From positions 62,001 to 126,000 of the forward strand of contig NZ_VUMT01000004.1 of assembly GCF_009696045.1 (NCBI RefSeq): a DNA stretch of 64,000 nt. Direction: 5' to 3'. The position numbers were made by a program, and so were the translations under genes. The stretch is from Velocimicrobium porci (GTDB taxonomy: Bacteria; Bacillota; Clostridia; Lachnospirales; Lachnospiraceae). The notes beneath the pieces were generated by a model that saw only the letters and a program-made list of their open reading frames with translations, ran no database searches and was not told where the DNA came from. This document shows, one piece after another, positions 55,097 through 63,639 of this stretch; position 1 is the first letter of the stretch, and each line of letters opens with the position of its first letter.

Positions 55097-55534
55097 ATGC
55101 AATATACATTTTTATCAAAGAAATTTTATGAAGATTATTCTAAAAATAAATACCCACAAATAGAAATGAAAGAAAATAGACCTTATGCTCATATTTATCT
55201 TGAATTATATGGCTATACTTTCGCCATTCCGCTTAGGTCGAATATAGACCATCCACATGCATTTTTTACAGATAAGAAAAATAAATGTGGTGTTGACTAT
55301 TCTAAATCAGTTGTAATTACCAATCAAGATTATATTGATACGTCTACTAAAGTTTTCTTAAGAAATAACGAGTTTAAAAAATTACAAGGAAAAGATTACC
55401 GAATTAAGAAAGAATTTCAAAAGTACATAGAATTATATAAAAGAGCTAAAACTGATAAAAATGTACCTCACAGAGATAAAATAATAAGCTTTTCTACATT
55501 ACAATATTTTGAAGAATACATAATGAAATTATAA
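55097..55534 (+). CDS. Type III toxin endoribonuclease (ToxN/AbiQ/TenpN/CptN-like)
   Basis: The 145-residue basic protein has the fold pattern of ToxN-type RNases: YTFLSKKFYEDYS at the start, then RPYAHIYLELYGYTFAIPLRS (28-48), NKCGVDYSKSVVI (62-74) and a helical C-terminal half ending STLQYFEEYIMKL. The IPLRS and DYSKSVVI blocks recall TenpN most closely, but I cannot separate it safely from CptN. The ATG at 55097 (GGAG 6 bases upstream) is preferred over one four codons earlier. It would cleave RNA when free of antitoxin, giving phage defence or element maintenance. Its place after pseudoknot repeats and a terminator strongly supports the call. Confidence 0.8.
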   Translation: MQYTFLSKKFYEDYSKNKYPQIEMKENRPYAHIYLELYGYTFAIPLRSNIDHPHAFFTDKKNKCGVDYSKSVVITNQDYIDTSTKVFLRNNEFKKLQGKDYRIKKEFQKYIELYKRAKTDKNVPHRDKIISFSTLQYFEEYIMKL

Positions 55535-55598
55535 ATGGTCTTTTAAAAGGAAAGAATTGAAAATAAAAAGTTATTTTAATTTATAATCGTAAATTTTA

Positions 55599-55628
55599 GA
55601 GTTGCTACATTTGTAGTAACTCTTTTTT
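55599..55628 (+). terminator. Terminator of the toxin gene
   Basis: GAGTTGCTAC/GTAGTAACTC (one mismatch, ATTT loop) is followed by TTTTTT, 65 bp after the toxin stop codon. Confidence 0.8.
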
Positions 55629-55705
55629 ATATAATCGGAAATTCCTTCTGCCGGAGGAACCTATAAAAAAAGTCCTGAATAAAAGCGGGCACAGAAACAG
55701 GGCGA

Positions 55706-55894
55706 TTACTGAAAGAGGTCTATATAGAAACCTTCTTCTGGTTCATCACTATCCTAGTTGTCATCTTCGCTTAGGAAATAGTGCATGTCCAATAAATCTG
55801 ACTCTGACATGTTTTTGACGAGTTTTGCAATCATCCTCTCGGGTGGGTTTTGAATGTATTTGTTGCGAAGTTCCTCTAGAGCTTTTGAATCCAT
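55706..55894 (-). pseudogene. Small acidic mobile-element-type protein with in-frame stop
   Basis: An ATG at 55894 (AGGGAG 12 bases upstream) opens a 46-codon frame: LEELRNKYIQNPPERMIAKLV, then MSESDLLDMHYFLSEDDN, ending at TAG (55754-55756). The same frame continues for 15 more acidic codons ending EEGFYIDLFQ before TAA at 55706. The ending looks like the natural C-terminus of small proteins seen near Firmicute transposons, so the TAG is probably a nonsense mutation. An inverted repeat CTGTCTA/TAGACAG lies just upstream (55911-55930). The rest of 55629-56011 shows no gene. Confidence 0.45.
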
Positions 55895-56011
55895 GATTGT
55901 TTACATCTCCCTGTCTACTGATATAGACAGTATGAAGCAGACAGGAAGATAAATCAAGAATCCTTTAAAATCCCTTAATATAGCTTATTTACTGTATTTC
56001 CAAGCATTTAC

Positions 56012-56917
56012 CTACAACTCATATGGCGTCATCTGATATACATAATAATTCAGCCAATTAGCATACATCGTATTCGCATGTCCTCTCCACCGAAGTAGTG
56101 GCTTCTGATCTGGGTCATTATTTGGATAATAATTTTTTGGCAGCGCAATTTCAAGACCTTTCTTTTTATCTCTTTTATATTCCGCATCTAAAGTCATTCG
56201 GTCGTATTCTAGATGTCCCAATACAAAGATTTGTTTTCCTTCTTTTGCATAAACAATAAAAACTCCTGCTTCTTTCGATTCTGCCAGAATTGTTAAATTA
56301 TCATTTCCCAATATTTCTTCTTTATTTACTCCTGTATGGCGGGAATGAGGTGCCCAGAATACATCATCAAAACCTCTTACAAATGGACACTTTCGATGAA
56401 AAACTTCATGCTCAAATAAACCAAACATTTTTTTATCCAGCAAATATTTATGTACCCCATAATGATAATAAAGTCCTGCCTGAGCTCCCCAGCATATGTG
56501 CAATGTTGACGTCACATGTGTCTTAGACCATTCCATAATTTTTTTCAATTCATCCCAATATGCCACCTCTTCAAATTCCATCTGTTCAACCGGTGCCCCC
56601 GTAATAATCAAACCATCAAATTTTTGTTCTTCCACATCCTCATAAGTCAGATAAAACTTATCTAAATGACTCGCCAATGTATTTTTTCCAATATAAGATG
56701 CAGTTGTTAAAAAAGTTACATCTACCTGCAATGGTGTATTCGATAGACTTCGAAGAAGCTGCACTTCGGTTTCTTCTTTCAATGGCATTAAATTTAATAT
56801 CGCAATTTGTAATGGTCGAATGTCCTGTGATAACGCCCTGTTTTCATCCATCACAAATATATTTTCATTTTCTAATACTTTTTTCGCCGGTAAATTATTT
56901 TGAACTTTAATTGGCAT
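56012..56917 (-). CDS. metA: Homoserine O-acetyltransferase (MetA family)
   Basis: The 301-residue enzyme has the catalytic C142 in [15 protein letters not shown], the HSRHTG block with the catalytic His, and [11 protein letters not shown]. At position 111 it has Glu ([10 protein letters not shown]); in this family Glu111 marks acetyl-CoA use and Gly111 succinyl-CoA use, so O-acetylhomoserine is the expected product. The ATG at 56917 has GGGGAGG upstream and is preferred to one seven codons earlier. It follows ligA by 57 bp; no SAM riboswitch or T-box fits in that gap. Confidence 0.94.
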   Translation of the reverse strand: MPIKVQNNLPAKKVLENENIFVMDENRALSQDIRPLQIAILNLMPLKEETEVQLLRSLSNTPLQVDVTFLTTASYIGKNTLASHLDKFYLTYEDVEEQKFDGLIITGAPVEQMEFEEVAYWDELKKIMEWSKTHVTSTLHICWGAQAGLYYHYGVHKYLLDKKMFGLFEHEVFHRKCPFVRGFDDVFWAPHSRHTGVNKEEILGNDNLTILAESKEAGVFIVYAKEGKQIFVLGHLEYDRMTLDAEYKRDKKKGLEIALPKNYYPNNDPDQKPLLRWRGHANTMYANWLNYYVYQMTPYEL

Positions 56918-56974
56918 CTTTTTACCTCCCCTTTTCATTTGAACTTATACTGCTGTAACATGACCTACAAAATA

Positions 56975-58927
56975 CTAAAGCATATCAATAAATTCCTGTT
57001 CTGTAATAATTGGTACACCTAGTTCTTTTGCTTTTTTATTTTTCGATGAATTAGATTCTATATCGTTGTTAATCAAATAATTTGTCTTTGAAGTAACAGA
57101 ACCTGTTACTTTACCCCCTTTTTCCTCAATTACTGCCTTCACCTCGTTTCGATTTGCAAACTGGTGAACAGAACCGGTAATAACAAAGGTAAGCCCTTCT
57201 AATGACTGTTCCTCTTTATTCTCTTTCATTTCTTCTAAATGAATTTCTTTTAATAAATCATCAACAATTCGATTATTTTCCTCTTTCTCAAAATACGCTT
57301 CAAAAAACTTTGCAATTACCTCTCCCACACCTTGGATTTCTATCAATTGTTCGGCTTTTGCATGTCGGATTTTTTCAAATTCATAGCCAAACTCTTTACA
57401 AATCAATTTAGCATTTGATAAACCAATATTAGGAATACCCAGACTGTACAAAAATTTAACTACATTAGTTTTTCTGCTTTTTTCAATCGAATCCATCATA
57501 TTTTGAAATGATTTTTCTCCAAAACCTTCCATTGTGACAATCATATCCTTATGCTCATTTAATTTGTAAATATCCGCAATCTCTTTTATTATTCCAATAT
57601 TAATCAGCTTTTCCAACGTTGCCTCTGAAAGCCCTTCAATGTTCATCGCGTCCCTGCTCACAAATAAAGTAAGTGATTTCACTTTTTTGGCTAAACATTC
57701 TTTATTTATACAATATAATGCTTTTACGCCGTTTTCATTTTTAATAACTGTTTCATGTTCGCATACCGGGCAATGTTCAGGTATCGGCAAATTACCACTT
57801 TTTGTTAAATTTTCTGCAATTTGTGGTATAATCATATTTGCTTTATATACAGTTATTGTATCACCTATTCCAAGCTCCAAATTTTCAACAATACTAATAT
57901 TGTGAAGACTTGCTCTGCTTACCGTCGTTCCTTCTAGTTCCACCGGCTCAAATATCGCAACCGGATTAATAAGACCTGTTCTTGAAGCACTCCATTCTAC
58001 CTCAGTCAATTTTGTTTCTTTTATTTCATCTGCCCATTTAAATGCAATGGAATCCTTCGGAAATTTTGCCGTTCTCCCAAGGGACTGTCCATATGAAATA
58101 TCATCGAATATGAGAACAAGACCATCGGAAGGAAAATCATTCTGCTCAATTTGCTTTGAAAACCAAAGAACGGTTTGCTCTATTGTTTCCTTTTGAACCA
58201 TTTTTCCCTCAACAACCTCGAATCCCATGCTTGCAAGCCATTTTCTCTGTTCTTCTCTGGAATTCTTAAAATCAACTCCATCCGCTTGCACAAGTGCAAA
58301 AGCAAAAAAGTGAACGTTTCGTTTTGCCGTGATTTCACTATTTAACTGACGTACTGAGCCACTACATAAGTTTCTTGGGTTCTTGTATTTCGCATCAATC
58401 AAATCAATTTCCTGATTAATTGCCTCAAAATCCGAATATTTTATTACTGCCTCGCCACGTAAAACCAATTCTCCCTTATAAGAAATACGAAGTGGAAGAT
58501 TTTTAAATGTTTTGGCATTATTGGTTATTACTTCACCTGTTACACCATTTCCTCTTGTTACCGCCTTCACAAGTTCACCGTTTTGATAAGTTAAAACAAT
58601 CGTCAACCCATCCAATTTCCAAGAAAGAATTCCTTCTTTCTCTCCAAGCCAGTCTGCCAAAGCTGCGACCTCTTTTGTCTTGTCCAAAGAAAGCATCGGA
58701 TACGCATGATTTTCTTTTGGAAGTTCACTTAAAACCTCATATCCTACTGACACAGTAGGACTACCAGCCATCACAATATTGGTTTCTTTCTCTAACTCAA
58801 CCAGTTCATCGTATAACTTGTCATATTCGAAGTTACTGATTATTTCTTCTGCATCTTGATAGTAAGCCTTCGCTGCCTTATCTAACGTTAAAATTAACTC
58901 TTTCATCCGTTCCAACTTTGAATTCAT
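56975..58927 (-). CDS. ligA: NAD-dependent DNA ligase
   Basis: The roughly 650-residue ligase has the NMN-binding Ia domain (N-terminus), adenylation lysine K104 in SWKLDG, the OB domain, a four-cysteine zinc finger (CPVC..CINKEC), helix-hairpin-helix repeats and a C-terminal BRCT domain (LEGLTFVITGSVHQF). It seals nicks in replication and repair. The ATG at 58927 with GAGGA upstream is preferred over a GTG six codons earlier. Sequence around the adenylation motif (SWKLDGLTIVLTY) differs from the more common xxKxDG context, so it may not be the only ligase of the cell; this is inference. Confidence 0.93.
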   Translation of the reverse strand: MNSKLERMKELILTLDKAAKAYYQDAEEIISNFEYDKLYDELVELEKETNIVMAGSPTVSVGYEVLSELPKENHAYPMLSLDKTKEVAALADWLGEKEGILSWKLDGLTIVLTYQNGELVKAVTRGNGVTGEVITNNAKTFKNLPLRISYKGELVLRGEAVIKYSDFEAINQEIDLIDAKYKNPRNLCSGSVRQLNSEITAKRNVHFFAFALVQADGVDFKNSREEQRKWLASMGFEVVEGKMVQKETIEQTVLWFSKQIEQNDFPSDGLVLIFDDISYGQSLGRTAKFPKDSIAFKWADEIKETKLTEVEWSASRTGLINPVAIFEPVELEGTTVSRASLHNISIVENLELGIGDTITVYKANMIIPQIAENLTKSGNLPIPEHCPVCEHETVIKNENGVKALYCINKECLAKKVKSLTLFVSRDAMNIEGLSEATLEKLINIGIIKEIADIYKLNEHKDMIVTMEGFGEKSFQNMMDSIEKSRKTNVVKFLYSLGIPNIGLSNAKLICKEFGYEFEKIRHAKAEQLIEIQGVGEVIAKFFEAYFEKEENNRIVDDLLKEIHLEEMKENKEEQSLEGLTFVITGSVHQFANRNEVKAVIEEKGGKVTGSVTSKTNYLINNDIESNSSKNKKAKELGVPIITEQEFIDML

Positions 58928-58934
58928 ATTTGTA

Positions 58935-59669
58935 TTATTCCTCACTTCTACTATTTAGATTTGATTCTAAAATTTTCTTTTCCATTGGAGTTATTTTGCG
59001 GTATGTTCCCACTCGAAGCCGTCCAAGCTCAATATTCATAATACGAATACGTTTCAATCGGGAAACCTTATACCCTACAGCCTCACACATACGTCTAATC
59101 TGCCTGTTTAATCCTTGTGTCAAAATGATTTTAAAAGTCTTTTCATCAAGAACCGTTATCTTACATGGTCTGGTTGTCCGTTCCAGCTCTTCTAAATAAA
59201 TTCCTTTCTGCATCGTATCAACCATTTCTTTTGTAATCTTTTTATTGACTGTTACAATATATTCTTTTTCATGATAGTTACTTCCCCGTAATATTTTATC
59301 AACAAGTTCGCCTTGATTTGTTAATAAAATCAGACCTTCCGATTCCTTATCCAGCCTTCCAATCGGATAAATTCGTTTTCCATAATTAATATAATCAACT
59401 ATATTATTTTTATCCTTTTTGCTCGTTGTGCAGACAATTCCTCTTGGCTTGTGAAAGGCAATCAGAATATCTTCTTCCTCTTTTATCACAGGTTTCCCGT
59501 CAACTTTAATCTCCTGGTCTGGAAACACCTTTTCTCCCATCACTGCCTTTACACCATCCACAGTAATTCTTCCTGCTTCTAGCAATCGGTCTGCCTCTCT
59601 TCTTGAACAATATCCAGCTTCGCTTAAATATTTATTGATACGGATTCCTTCCTCTTTCATTGATTGCAT
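58935..59669 (-). CDS. rluF: 23S rRNA pseudouridine synthase (RluF/RsuA family)
   Basis: The 244-residue protein has an N-terminal S4 domain (RINKYLSEAGYCSRREADRLLEAGRITVDG) and the RsuA-family catalytic motif GRLDKESEGLILLTNQG with the catalytic Asp (about 103), then LNRQIRRMCEAVGYKV. The short linker and sequence fit RluF better than RluB; the exact uridine target is not certain. It lies 7 bp upstream of ligA. AGGAG precedes the start. Confidence 0.85.
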   Translation of the reverse strand: MQSMKEEGIRINKYLSEAGYCSRREADRLLEAGRITVDGVKAVMGEKVFPDQEIKVDGKPVIKEEEDILIAFHKPRGIVCTTSKKDKNNIVDYINYGKRIYPIGRLDKESEGLILLTNQGELVDKILRGSNYHEKEYIVTVNKKITKEMVDTMQKGIYLEELERTTRPCKITVLDEKTFKIILTQGLNRQIRRMCEAVGYKVSRLKRIRIMNIELGRLRVGTYRKITPMEKKILESNLNSRSEE

Positions 59670-59708
59670 TTCTCTTTCTCCTACTACATATCGTTAACTC
59701 TTTCGTAT

Positions 59709-59872
59709 CCTCACTCATGAGGGACTTGCTCCACTTTGCGTGCCAGATGCGTGTTGCATACTTTTTGCAACAATACTCCTTTCGCATCTGTGCACATCCT
59801 CGCGGAGCGTTTTTGCTTTATAGGGGACGAAGTTTCCTATAAAGCAAGAGAGGGTGCACTTCTGCACCCTCT
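59709..59872. repeat. Highly folded palindromic intergenic element
   Basis: Four hairpins fill the gap between the DUF975 gene and rluF: CCTCA/TGAGG (59709-59722); an 81-nt compound hairpin (59728-59808) with stems GCTCC/GGAGC, GTGC/GCAC, CAGATGCG/CGCATCTG and GTTGCA/TGCAAC; a 12-bp stem (59813-59824 with 59836-59847); and a 10-bp stem with CTTC loop (59849-59872). The last may terminate the DUF975 gene. The block is richer in G+C than its surroundings and has no good reading frame. It resembles dispersed REP-type repeats. Confidence 0.6.
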
Positions 59873-59881
59873 TATTATATC

Positions 59882-60586
59882 CTAAAAAATATTTTTTGAA
59901 AAGCCACATAACTCAGCTTCGTCTGTCACTCCTTCTTGCAGAACATGAGCTCTCTGTGCTGCATAAAGCTCTGCTTTTGTTGCTTCAATATATGGTGCAA
60001 CAAATAAGATACCAATTCCACAAAGCAACAGACCCAAAAGTGACCATCCAATAAAGGATAATTCCAATACAAAAATATTCCATTTAAATCCATTTGTCAT
60101 TTGACGGCTTAATTCAAATGCTCTCTTTCGAGAAATCTGTGGGTTTTCCATAATAATATATGGAACAAAATAATATTCATAAGTCTTTATTATTCCAGGT
60201 ATGAAAAGCAATAAAGACCAAAGGAAGATGAATATCTGCTTTAATAATAGTGTCCCTATCGTATGCAAATAATTTCCGTTCGTAAATCCCGAAAACATGT
60301 CTGTAAACTCTGTGTCATACTGTCTGGAACGCATAAAAAAGTAACATTTTCCTGCAAGAAGCGGCAATGCCAAAAAAATCATAAACAAAAGCGTAAACGC
60401 AGTTCCTGAAAAGATAACAGTTGTAGGCAGCTCGTTTCCAAAAATCTTACTATAATTGGATACAATCTTATACGTAGAACCAACATTAGCAATTAATTCT
60501 CCTACTAAAACAACCGCAAACGATAACCAATAGGTTCGTTTTAACACCTCTTTGGCATTTTGTTTTAACTCTCTTCTAGTCCACAT
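59882..60586 (-). CDS. DUF975 family integral membrane protein
   Basis: The 234-residue protein starts WTRRELKQNAKEVLK, the DUF975 signature, and has about five or six membrane segments (about 20-40, 58-80, 110-140, 175-205). The family is common in Clostridia and lactic bacteria; no biochemical role is established. An amphipathic NPQISRKRAFELSRQMTNG segment precedes the last membrane helices, also typical. AAAGGGGA precedes the start. Confidence 0.85.
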   Translation of the reverse strand: MWTRRELKQNAKEVLKRTYWLSFAVVLVGELIANVGSTYKIVSNYSKIFGNELPTTVIFSGTAFTLLFMIFLALPLLAGKCYFFMRSRQYDTEFTDMFSGFTNGNYLHTIGTLLLKQIFIFLWSLLLFIPGIIKTYEYYFVPYIIMENPQISRKRAFELSRQMTNGFKWNIFVLELSFIGWSLLGLLLCGIGILFVAPYIEATKAELYAAQRAHVLQEGVTDEAELCGFSKNIF

Positions 60587-60636
60587 CCTATTTTCCCCTT
60601 TCCTCTCTTGGCAAATCCATTTGCCTATAATATATC

Positions 60637-61389
60637 TTATTCTGATTTTTTATCATTAGAAGTTTTCTCTTCTTTTGTTTCTTGTGTATCTTTATCAGAA
60701 TTTGAAGCTTTTGTACCATTATTTAATACTTCTTCATTAAACTTCTTTAAATCTGCATCAATGCTTAACGCCTCTTCCAATTTTGTACTTACTTTATCTA
60801 CTAAATTTTGGACTTCTTCCTCTTTATCGGTTTCTAAAATAAACTCACTAATCTTAGCATCTGCACCATTAAAAATCTGGAATTGTCCATCATCTGTTTT
60901 CTGCAGGTATAAACGACTTAATCCAGGTGCTAGTGTCTTTATATCTTTAAATTTATACTCACTATAAATATATACAAGATAGCTTCCTTTCTCAAGTCCC
61001 TTTACTGTATAACACTCAATATTTTTAACATCATCAACATATCTGTACTTAGCTTTTATTTCTTTTTTATTAATTAAATCAGGATTTGAATGGATTTCCT
61101 TTAAAAGATCCATATCACATTTCATTCCCCCACTATAATAACTTTTAACTAGCTTTATTATTTTTTTATTTGCTGTTTTTGTTAATACAGGTTCTTCTGG
61201 TTCTTCTGTTGGTTTTGGTGTTGCAGTTGTCTCTTCTGCTTTCTTTTCCGTATTTTCTGTTGCTTCTACTTTTTTTTCTACTTCTGTAGAAGTTTTTTTC
61301 GATGGTGATACAATCGAAAATACTACTAATCCAATAAACATTGTTGACATCGTTACTAATAAGACCATTTTTTTATATTTTAATTTCAT
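60637..61389 (-). CDS. Membrane-anchored extracytoplasmic protein of unknown function
   Basis: The 250-residue protein has a signal anchor (about 8-27), a low-complexity Glu/Lys/Thr/Pro linker (about 30-70), a folded alpha/beta part (about 72-190) with VKSYYSGGMKCDMDLL and LVYIYSEYKF strands, and a charged disordered tail rich in Lys, Glu, Ser and Asp. The folded part recalls NTF2-like lipid- or wall-associated domains, but I cannot assign a family. It lies 50 bp upstream of the DUF975 gene on the same strand. Confidence 0.7.
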   Translation of the reverse strand: MKLKYKKMVLLVTMSTMFIGLVVFSIVSPSKKTSTEVEKKVEATENTEKKAEETTATPKPTEEPEEPVLTKTANKKIIKLVKSYYSGGMKCDMDLLKEIHSNPDLINKKEIKAKYRYVDDVKNIECYTVKGLEKGSYLVYIYSEYKFKDIKTLAPGLSRLYLQKTDDGQFQIFNGADAKISEFILETDKEEEVQNLVDKVSTKLEEALSIDADLKKFNEEVLNNGTKASNSDKDTQETKEEKTSNDKKSE

Positions 61390-61450
61390 TTTATTTCTCC
61401 TTTAATTACCCAAGATTCTATACTTTTTCATTCGGGTCATATCCTAAATA

Positions 61451-61479
61451 ATATTATCAAATATATCCTGAAAAATCAA
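61451..61479 (-). promoter_or_regulatory. Promoter of the anchored-protein gene
   Basis: On the minus strand TTGATT (61474-61479), 17 bp, TAATAT (61451-61456), about 65 bp before the start codon at 61389. Confidence 0.55.
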
Positions 61480-61595
61480 TACTAATATTACCACGATTAA
61501 CTGTTTTGTAATATTTTTGTAATATTTCTATTCTTTTCCTATTGATTATACCTCAAATTAAACTCTATGTAAATCAAATTTTTTTACAAAAGGTA

Positions 61596-61624
61596 TTTAC
61601 ATTTCTAACCAGATTGTATATAAT
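61596..61624 (+). promoter_or_regulatory. Promoter of tRNA-Arg
   Basis: TTTACA (61596-61601), exactly 17 bp, TATAAT (61619-61624); the transcript would begin about 20 nt before the mature tRNA 5' end. Confidence 0.75.
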
Positions 61625-61651
61625 AGACTATGTGCTTATGAAAAAGTATTT

Positions 61652-61725
61652 GCATCCGTTGCATAGCTGGATAGTGCATTGGCTTCCGACGCCAAAGGTC
61701 GCAGGTTCGAATCCTGTCGGATGCA
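61652..61725 (+). tRNA. tRNA-Arg (anticodon CCG)
   Basis: The 74-nt cloverleaf is complete: acceptor GCATCCG/CGGATGC with discriminator A, D stem GCAT/GTGC, anticodon stem TTGGC/GCCAA with loop TTCCGAC (anticodon CCG, reading CGG), variable AGGTC, and T arm GCAGG-TTCGAAT-CCTGT. The 3' CCA is not encoded. CGG is a rare Arg codon in AT-rich Firmicutes. The gene is single, with its own promoter and terminator. Confidence 0.95.
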
Positions 61726-61737
61726 TATAAGAATTCT

Positions 61738-61782
61738 AAAAACAGGGAAGAAATCTTCAATACTAGATTTTTCCCTGTTTTT
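61738..61782. terminator. Bidirectional terminator between tRNA-Arg and the DUF5688 gene
   Basis: An 18-bp stem with one bulged G (61738-61756 with 61765-61782) surrounds an 8-nt loop and has T5/A5 ends on both sides, serving the convergent tRNA and minus-strand gene. Confidence 0.85.
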
Positions 61783-61844
61783 ATTAATACATATAATCTG
61801 GTGAAATAGTTCTTCTATCGTATTTCTTTTTATTTATCTTGCTT

Positions 61845-62837
61845 CTAGATAGAAAATGCATTGGTTTCTCTGGAATACAAATACACCTGATTCGATAAAA
61901 CTTCTTCTTTTGGTACTTGTGTTCCATTTATATCTGATACCATCGCTTTTAAAACTTCTTTTTCTAATTTTACATCATTAGGGATTAATAGAACCTCATG
62001 AATACTACTCGGTAGTATATAGAAATCAGACTGATATGTTTCGGCGAAATCCCGAATCACATCTTCATAGATTAAAGTACCTGCTCCATTCCTTCCACAG
62101 GTATTCGTCAATACATAAATTGGCGGGCTATCACTTTTTTTCAAACCGCCGGTTAAAGAATTCATCACACTCTCGATAACTTTTTCCTTATACTCTTCTT
62201 CCAAAACCGGCATGGACTCCATCGTATAATGATCTAGAACTCTCTGTATATCTTGTTTTATAATTTCTTCTATCACTTCTTCCATTGTACAGATTCTAGC
62301 CGGAAAAATACGTGGTGTATTAATACTTGCAAGTTTTAATAATTCCTTTTTATCAATCTTCCATTCATTAAGCCAGTCATTGGTAACTTGGATTGTCCCA
62401 ATCTCATTCGTATCTTTCCGAATCAGGCAGTGAAATACTATCGCCAAATCTAAAAATTTAAAATGAGGAATCTGCTCTAATAGCTCTTTATTTTTCTCAT
62501 AGTTGACTAAGCGGTAAATAATACGGTTTTTTACTGCTTCAAAAGAAATATCAAGTGTATTATTCAACAACTCTTTTTCTCTTTTACAGTTTTCATAACA
62601 GCAGAGAATTTCTTCTACAATCGAATCAACCGATCTTCCATGACAAAACTCTTCATAAAACTCTTTTATATAAATACTAGGGGTAACCTTCTCTCCCTTC
62701 TTCAAAATTAAAATACTTTCGAGCTTCGTTCCATTATTTTTAATCACGGAATCTTTTGTAATCTCATACTCCTCTCCCATATAACATCTAAGCTTATTTA
62801 TAACTGCATCAATAAATTGTACAATTGTATCTTCCAT
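61845..62837 (-). CDS. DUF5688 family protein
   Basis: The 330-residue soluble protein lacks signal peptide and membrane segments. It starts with a helical domain (VQFIDAVINKLRCYMGEEY), has KNNGTKLESILILKKGEKVTPSIYIKEFYEEF typical of DUF5688, and ends with an alpha/beta part containing LTNTCGRNGAGTLIYEDVI and FYILPSSIHEVLLIP. The family is found mainly in Lachnospiraceae, often in several copies per genome, and its function is unknown. It probably stands alone between the tRNA terminator and the membrane protein gene upstream. Confidence 0.8.
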   Translation of the reverse strand: MEDTIVQFIDAVINKLRCYMGEEYEITKDSVIKNNGTKLESILILKKGEKVTPSIYIKEFYEEFCHGRSVDSIVEEILCCYENCKREKELLNNTLDISFEAVKNRIIYRLVNYEKNKELLEQIPHFKFLDLAIVFHCLIRKDTNEIGTIQVTNDWLNEWKIDKKELLKLASINTPRIFPARICTMEEVIEEIIKQDIQRVLDHYTMESMPVLEEEYKEKVIESVMNSLTGGLKKSDSPPIYVLTNTCGRNGAGTLIYEDVIRDFAETYQSDFYILPSSIHEVLLIPNDVKLEKEVLKAMVSDINGTQVPKEEVLSNQVYLYSRETNAFSI

Positions 62838-62949
62838 TCAATCTCCCCTTCTCAATTTAGTAATAGTAAAATGTTATTGTCCCTTATTTTACAAGTCTTA
62901 CTCGAAAATAACAACTCCAATTTTCACCAAACTTTTTCTCTTCTTTTGT

Positions 62950-63639
62950 CTATTTTTCCGATGCCGCACTGTAAGCAATAAAAACTTGTCCCGGCAAATA
63001 GAAAAGCCACATACCAAGTCCGGAAATTTTTGTCATATGATTTAACATCTCAAAATCTAGATAAGAAGATGCCTGATAGATTCCTACATTCAAATCACAC
63101 AGGAAATATAAAATAAAACCAATTGTCAAAAAAACAGCCTCTTTATTATGATGATAACTTATAAGCAGTTTACAAAGATTATAGGAAAAACAGGAAAAGT
63201 AGAAAATTGCGGTTTTTAAAACAACATCAATTTCTACTCCAAAAAATAAAAGAAGGAATAAAACAAACGCCGTTATGATCAGACAAATAACAACCTGGCA
63301 AATCATTTTTTTCCTTTCTCGCCCGCTCAGATAATAAGAATATAGTCCCTGAACACACAGAAATGCGAAAAGTCCTGGTAAATAATTTTCTGTGAACAAA
63401 AGAAAACAATCGGCTACCAAAAGAAATCCATAAATCCATTTAAAGATTCTCTGTTTCCAACTGCTTACTGCTTCTTTTGCACTCCAAACATAGAAAGCAC
63501 AAAAGAAAATTCCAACATATTTGAAAATACCAGACAAAAGAATCTCTTGTCTGGTAATGTCTAATATGAAAAAATTAATATAAATAAAACTTTCAAGAAT
63601 AAAAAATAATTCTGTTCTCCTAGAACCAAATCTCTCCAT
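62950..63639 (-). CDS. Polytopic membrane protein (possibly lysoplasmalogenase/YhhN-like)
   Basis: The 229-residue protein has about seven or eight membrane segments separated by short loops. The topology, the late FILYFLCDLNVGIYQ segment and the ending WLFYLPGQVFIAYS recall the YhhN/TMEM86 lysoplasmalogenase family, which cleaves the vinyl-ether bond of lysoplasmalogens; the match is weak. Its start overlaps the end of the EAL-domain gene by 20 bp, so the two are likely co-transcribed. AAGGCGG lies upstream. Confidence 0.5.
   Translation of the reverse strand: MERFGSRRTELFFILESFIYINFFILDITRQEILLSGIFKYVGIFFCAFYVWSAKEAVSSWKQRIFKWIYGFLLVADCFLLFTENYLPGLFAFLCVQGLYSYYLSGRERKKMICQVVICLIITAFVLFLLLFFGVEIDVVLKTAIFYFSCFSYNLCKLLISYHHNKEAVFLTIGFILYFLCDLNVGIYQASSYLDFEMLNHMTKISGLGMWLFYLPGQVFIAYSAASEK

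Noticed and set aside
56918-56974. SAM riboswitch or T-box before metA
   Set aside because: The gap to ligA is 57 bp, too short for either, and no conserved elements are visible.
59660-59842. Plus-strand small ORF in the folded intergenic block
   Set aside because: It runs through the palindromic hairpins, has no ribosome binding site and no protein-like composition.
61505-61530. Tandem TTTTGTAATAT repeat
   Set aside because: Two 11-bp copies in very AT-rich DNA, not placed at a promoter core; likely low complexity.
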